A stretch of 64,000 bases of DNA from Methanocorpusculum petauri (GTDB taxonomy: Archaea; Halobacteriota; Methanomicrobia; Methanomicrobiales; Methanocorpusculaceae): contig NZ_JAPTGB010000010.1 of NCBI RefSeq assembly GCF_026891975.1, positions 21,211 through 85,210 of the forward strand, in the 5' to 3' direction. This document shows positions 61,459-64,000 of the stretch, one piece after another. Below the pieces are notes generated by a model. It searched no databases. It saw only the letters and a list, made by a program, of their open reading frames with translations, and had not been told where the DNA came from. A program made the translations under genes and the position numbers. The number at the start of each line of letters is the position of its first letter. The stretch's first letter is position 1.

Positions 61459-63984
61459 TTGAAAAACACAAAGATTATGACCGCATTGGTCGTTCTTCTC
61501 GCAGCAGCGCTCTGTATTGGAGCAGCATCTGCAGCAGAATATATCAACGTCTCAAGCGGCAATACCACTTTCGTTTTTGAGAAAGTCAATCTCACAGACG
61601 GAACGGAATCAGGTACTCTTACCCTCTTCTCAGAAGGGAGTACTCCTGCTGCAGTAAATACGATTTATGCAGATAGCTATGGCAATGGTGCCAACTTCAG
61701 TCTCTATGAATCATCCGTAAACGGACACTATGGTGTTTATTATAACACGTCCAATTACACGAAAGTAAAGAATGGAGAGGCGGCATTTGTGTACATCTGG
61801 TATCCGGAAATCTCTCTGAAAGCAGAGCTGACCACCGACCCTAATACTGGTGCAACCTCCGGTGACTCCATCGACGGCAAAACCATCAACAAGGACACCG
61901 TTGTTTCATTCCTGATCAACACACCCTACGTTGGCCCGGTAAATGCCTCCAAAGCCTTCCCCGATGGAAGATTTGTCAGCGATGGCAAAAATCTGACTGC
62001 AAAGATCATCTTCACCACTCCGGCTGGAGGTAAAACCACAGACTTCAACACGACATCATTTGCGAATGTGAATCTCAATCAGTCTCAGAACCTGGCTGGA
62101 TACACAAAAGCAGGATCCAACGCAGCCGCAGGAACCTGGACTGCGCAGGCTGAATTCACCGGCTACAAACCATTTGCAGACAACGAAAAGAAGAAGTCCA
62201 ACACGATTTCCTTCACACTGCAGAGCACCACGCTTACCATCACCGCTGCAAAAGACTCCGTCGTCCGCAGCAACCCGTTCACCGTAGCGATTCAGGGTGA
62301 GAGCAAGCAGAAGTATGCAGTGTACATCGAATCCCCGGCAACCAACGAGGTCAACCCGACACTCCAGCCCGGACAAAGTGGATTCCAGTCGTCGGTAAAT
62401 AACAAGACCAGGCCGAACAACCTTTCCAGTTACAGTGTTACTGCAGGTTTCATCTACTATGATGGCTACTCCAACCCAATCGGTGGTATCTTTGAGACTG
62501 ACGCAAGTGGAAAGAGAACCATCCAGTTCAACACCGCTGCCGATACCGAAGACAAGACCTACACGATCAAAGTCTCCTCTCTTATTCTGGCTACCGGAGA
62601 TGTCGATGCATTCGATTCGTCCAACTATGACAAAGTCAAAGTCAAGGTCGAGAAAGGTGCAGTTACCATCGCCGCATCCGGCGACGGATCTTACTACATT
62701 GGCGAAGAGATTAAACTTACTGGAACCAACACTGACAGTGATGTCATCTACCTGTTCGTAACCGGACAGAATCTGCTCTCTGATGGTGTTATTCTGAAGG
62801 CACTTCCGAATCTCAAAGCTGCAAACCAGGCACAGGAACCGGGTGACACCATTTCCGTTAAGACCGACGACACGTGGGAATACAAGTGGGACACCACTCG
62901 TATCGGAGTTGACACGGGTGCATACACTATCTATGCAACCAGCAAACTCACCAACGGAAAATCCTCGAATCCAACCTATGATACTGATGGTAAGACGGTA
63001 ATAGCAGCCAAACTTTCTGACTCTGAGTATGCCACCATCTCGGTCAACCTGAAGCAGCCGTTCCTCTCCGCGATTCCGTCCGCAACGGTCATTGCACAGG
63101 GTGACAAACTCTACATCCGCGGAACTGCAGAAGGGAGTCCAAGTACCCTGAAGATGTACCTCTTCGGTCCAAACTACTTCAACGCAGAATCCATCACCGT
63201 TGAAGATGACGGATCCTACGAGAAGAAATTCGATGTACCCGCTGATCTGTCCTCCAACCAGTACTTCGTCGTCATTCAGCACCCGATGTACAACGGTGAA
63301 TTTGACGCAAAGCTGAGTACTGATGGAACGTACTTCTATATCGACGGTAAGAACACTGGTGGATCTGGTACTCAATATCAGGACACCTTCGTCGTCAAGG
63401 GTACCAACAAACTCCAGGGTTCCCAGGCAGCAGATGCTCTGACCAAGATGATCGATGATGCAAACATCGATGATATCTACACGAAGCTCACCTTCACCGT
63501 TGCAGCTCCGTACATCAGAATAAACAACCCGGGAGACCAGGCAGCTGGTTCCACGTTCACCATCTCTGGTGTAACCAACCTCGCGGTTGACGACCAGATT
63601 CTTGTTGAAGTGATGTCTTCATCCTTCACCGCAATCGACAAGACCTCCACTTCCACCACCTCCGGTGTCTCTCAGACCACGAAGGTTGTTGCAGGGGACG
63701 GTACTGAGAATGCATGGTCCGTCGAAGTCGACACGACCAACTGGAAGCTTGACGAGTACACCATCAAGGTCAACGGTATCGAAGTCGATGTCTCTACGAC
63801 CACGAACTTCAACCTCGTTGAGAAAGTTGTGACTCCGACTCCGACCGCAACTTCCACCGGTGTTACGCCGACCACCACTGCAACCGCAACTGCAACCGCA
63901 ACCCCGTCAACTCCGGGCTTCGGTGCATTCATTGCACTCGCAGGACTTGGTGCAGTAGCACTCCTCGTACTCCGCAGAAACTAA
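61459..63984 (+). CDS. S-layer protein 5 with PGF-CTERM signal
   Basis: An 841-residue secreted protein of the S-layer family. It has signal peptide MKNTKIMTALVVLLAAALCI, N-terminal domain (TTFVFEKVNLTDG, NTIYADSYGNGANFSLYESS, WYPEISLKAELTTD), and central domains (KDSVVRSNPFTVAIQGESKQ, KVEKGAVTIAASGDGSYYIG, ATVIAQGDKLYIRGTAEGSP). A Thr/Ala stalk and PGF-CTERM identical to gene 2 in protein and nearly in DNA follow. The loop after NPTLQPGQSGFQSS is long (about 50 residues) and unlike the paralogues. TTG start with AGGAGGAATT. The stop at 63984 is close to the window end. Confidence 0.92.
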   Translation: MKNTKIMTALVVLLAAALCIGAASAAEYINVSSGNTTFVFEKVNLTDGTESGTLTLFSEGSTPAAVNTIYADSYGNGANFSLYESSVNGHYGVYYNTSNYTKVKNGEAAFVYIWYPEISLKAELTTDPNTGATSGDSIDGKTINKDTVVSFLINTPYVGPVNASKAFPDGRFVSDGKNLTAKIIFTTPAGGKTTDFNTTSFANVNLNQSQNLAGYTKAGSNAAAGTWTAQAEFTGYKPFADNEKKKSNTISFTLQSTTLTITAAKDSVVRSNPFTVAIQGESKQKYAVYIESPATNEVNPTLQPGQSGFQSSVNNKTRPNNLSSYSVTAGFIYYDGYSNPIGGIFETDASGKRTIQFNTAADTEDKTYTIKVSSLILATGDVDAFDSSNYDKVKVKVEKGAVTIAASGDGSYYIGEEIKLTGTNTDSDVIYLFVTGQNLLSDGVILKALPNLKAANQAQEPGDTISVKTDDTWEYKWDTTRIGVDTGAYTIYATSKLTNGKSSNPTYDTDGKTVIAAKLSDSEYATISVNLKQPFLSAIPSATVIAQGDKLYIRGTAEGSPSTLKMYLFGPNYFNAESITVEDDGSYEKKFDVPADLSSNQYFVVIQHPMYNGEFDAKLSTDGTYFYIDGKNTGGSGTQYQDTFVVKGTNKLQGSQAADALTKMIDDANIDDIYTKLTFTVAAPYIRINNPGDQAAGSTFTISGVTNLAVDDQILVEVMSSSFTAIDKTSTSTTSGVSQTTKVVAGDGTENAWSVEVDTTNWKLDEYTIKVNGIEVDVSTTTNFNLVEKVVTPTPTATSTGVTPTTTATATATATPSTPGFGAFIALAGLGAVALLVLRRN

Positions 63985-64000
63985 CTGCGTGAAACAAAAA

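Noticed and set aside
62056..63375. Minus-strand open frame of 439 codons opposite S-layer gene 5
   Set aside because: Codon bias of the S-layer gene keeps the opposite frame open; similar long antisense frames occur opposite genes 3 and 4 (52727-53758, 55239-56354).

Overview
The window is chromosomal DNA of a methanogenic archaeon. It carries complete methyl-coenzyme M reductase (mcrBDCGA) and methyltetrahydromethanopterin:CoM methyltransferase (mtr) operons, the F420-dependent dehydrogenase mtd, an archaeal S10/spc ribosomal supercluster, Cbf5, fibrillarin/Nop5, archaeal thymidylate synthase and S-layer proteins ending in a PGF-CTERM type sorting signal. Gene order and S-layer type point to the order Methanomicrobiales, most likely a Methanocorpusculum. 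The genus is an inference from recognition, not from a search.

Layout. 1-1392: a TPR-like protein running off the left edge. 1566-7196 (minus): mtrEDCBAF, a second MtrA domain fused to MtrG, and mtrH, behind a structured leader of about 330 nt. 7864-12846 (minus): mcrBDCGA with its own structured leader and a clear TATA box. 13316-14749 (minus): a secreted S-layer-related protein and a small single-pass membrane protein. 15143-20300 (plus): trmY-pus10-rpl21e-rpoF-DUF655-ksgA-methyltransferase, a heavy-metal-binding protein and an unknown gene. 20427-37248 (minus): the ribosomal supercluster from rpl3 to secY, then adkA, DUF106 and cmk. A Cache-domain lipoprotein and a small membrane protein sit between secY and adkA. 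The supercluster has an unusually long hairpin-rich leader (37249-37840). 37864-39480: a Tfx-family regulator divergent from mtd.

39868-63984 is an S-layer region: five long paralogous S-layer proteins (two plus, two minus, one plus). Between them lie a tyrosine recombinase, a TctA-like permease, hemD, cbf5, tRNA-Ser(GGA), AMP phosphorylase, nop5-flpA, a decayed small membrane gene, a NYN-domain protein, tRNA-Gln(CTG) and thymidylate synthase. All five S-layer genes start at TTG behind a very strong ribosome-binding site. Three share a conserved upstream region of about 300 bp containing tandem GGTAGGATTCAAT elements whose complement lies just before the ribosome-binding site.

The genes connect as the last three methanogenesis steps encoded here (Mtd, Mtr, Mcr), translation and RNA modification (TrmY/Pus10, Cbf5, fibrillarin/Nop5, KsgA), and a variable cell surface. 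The strongest candidates for something new are the MtrA-MtrG fusion beside a normal mtrA, and the S-layer family with invariant flanks around hypervariable loops and a shared upstream repeat architecture.
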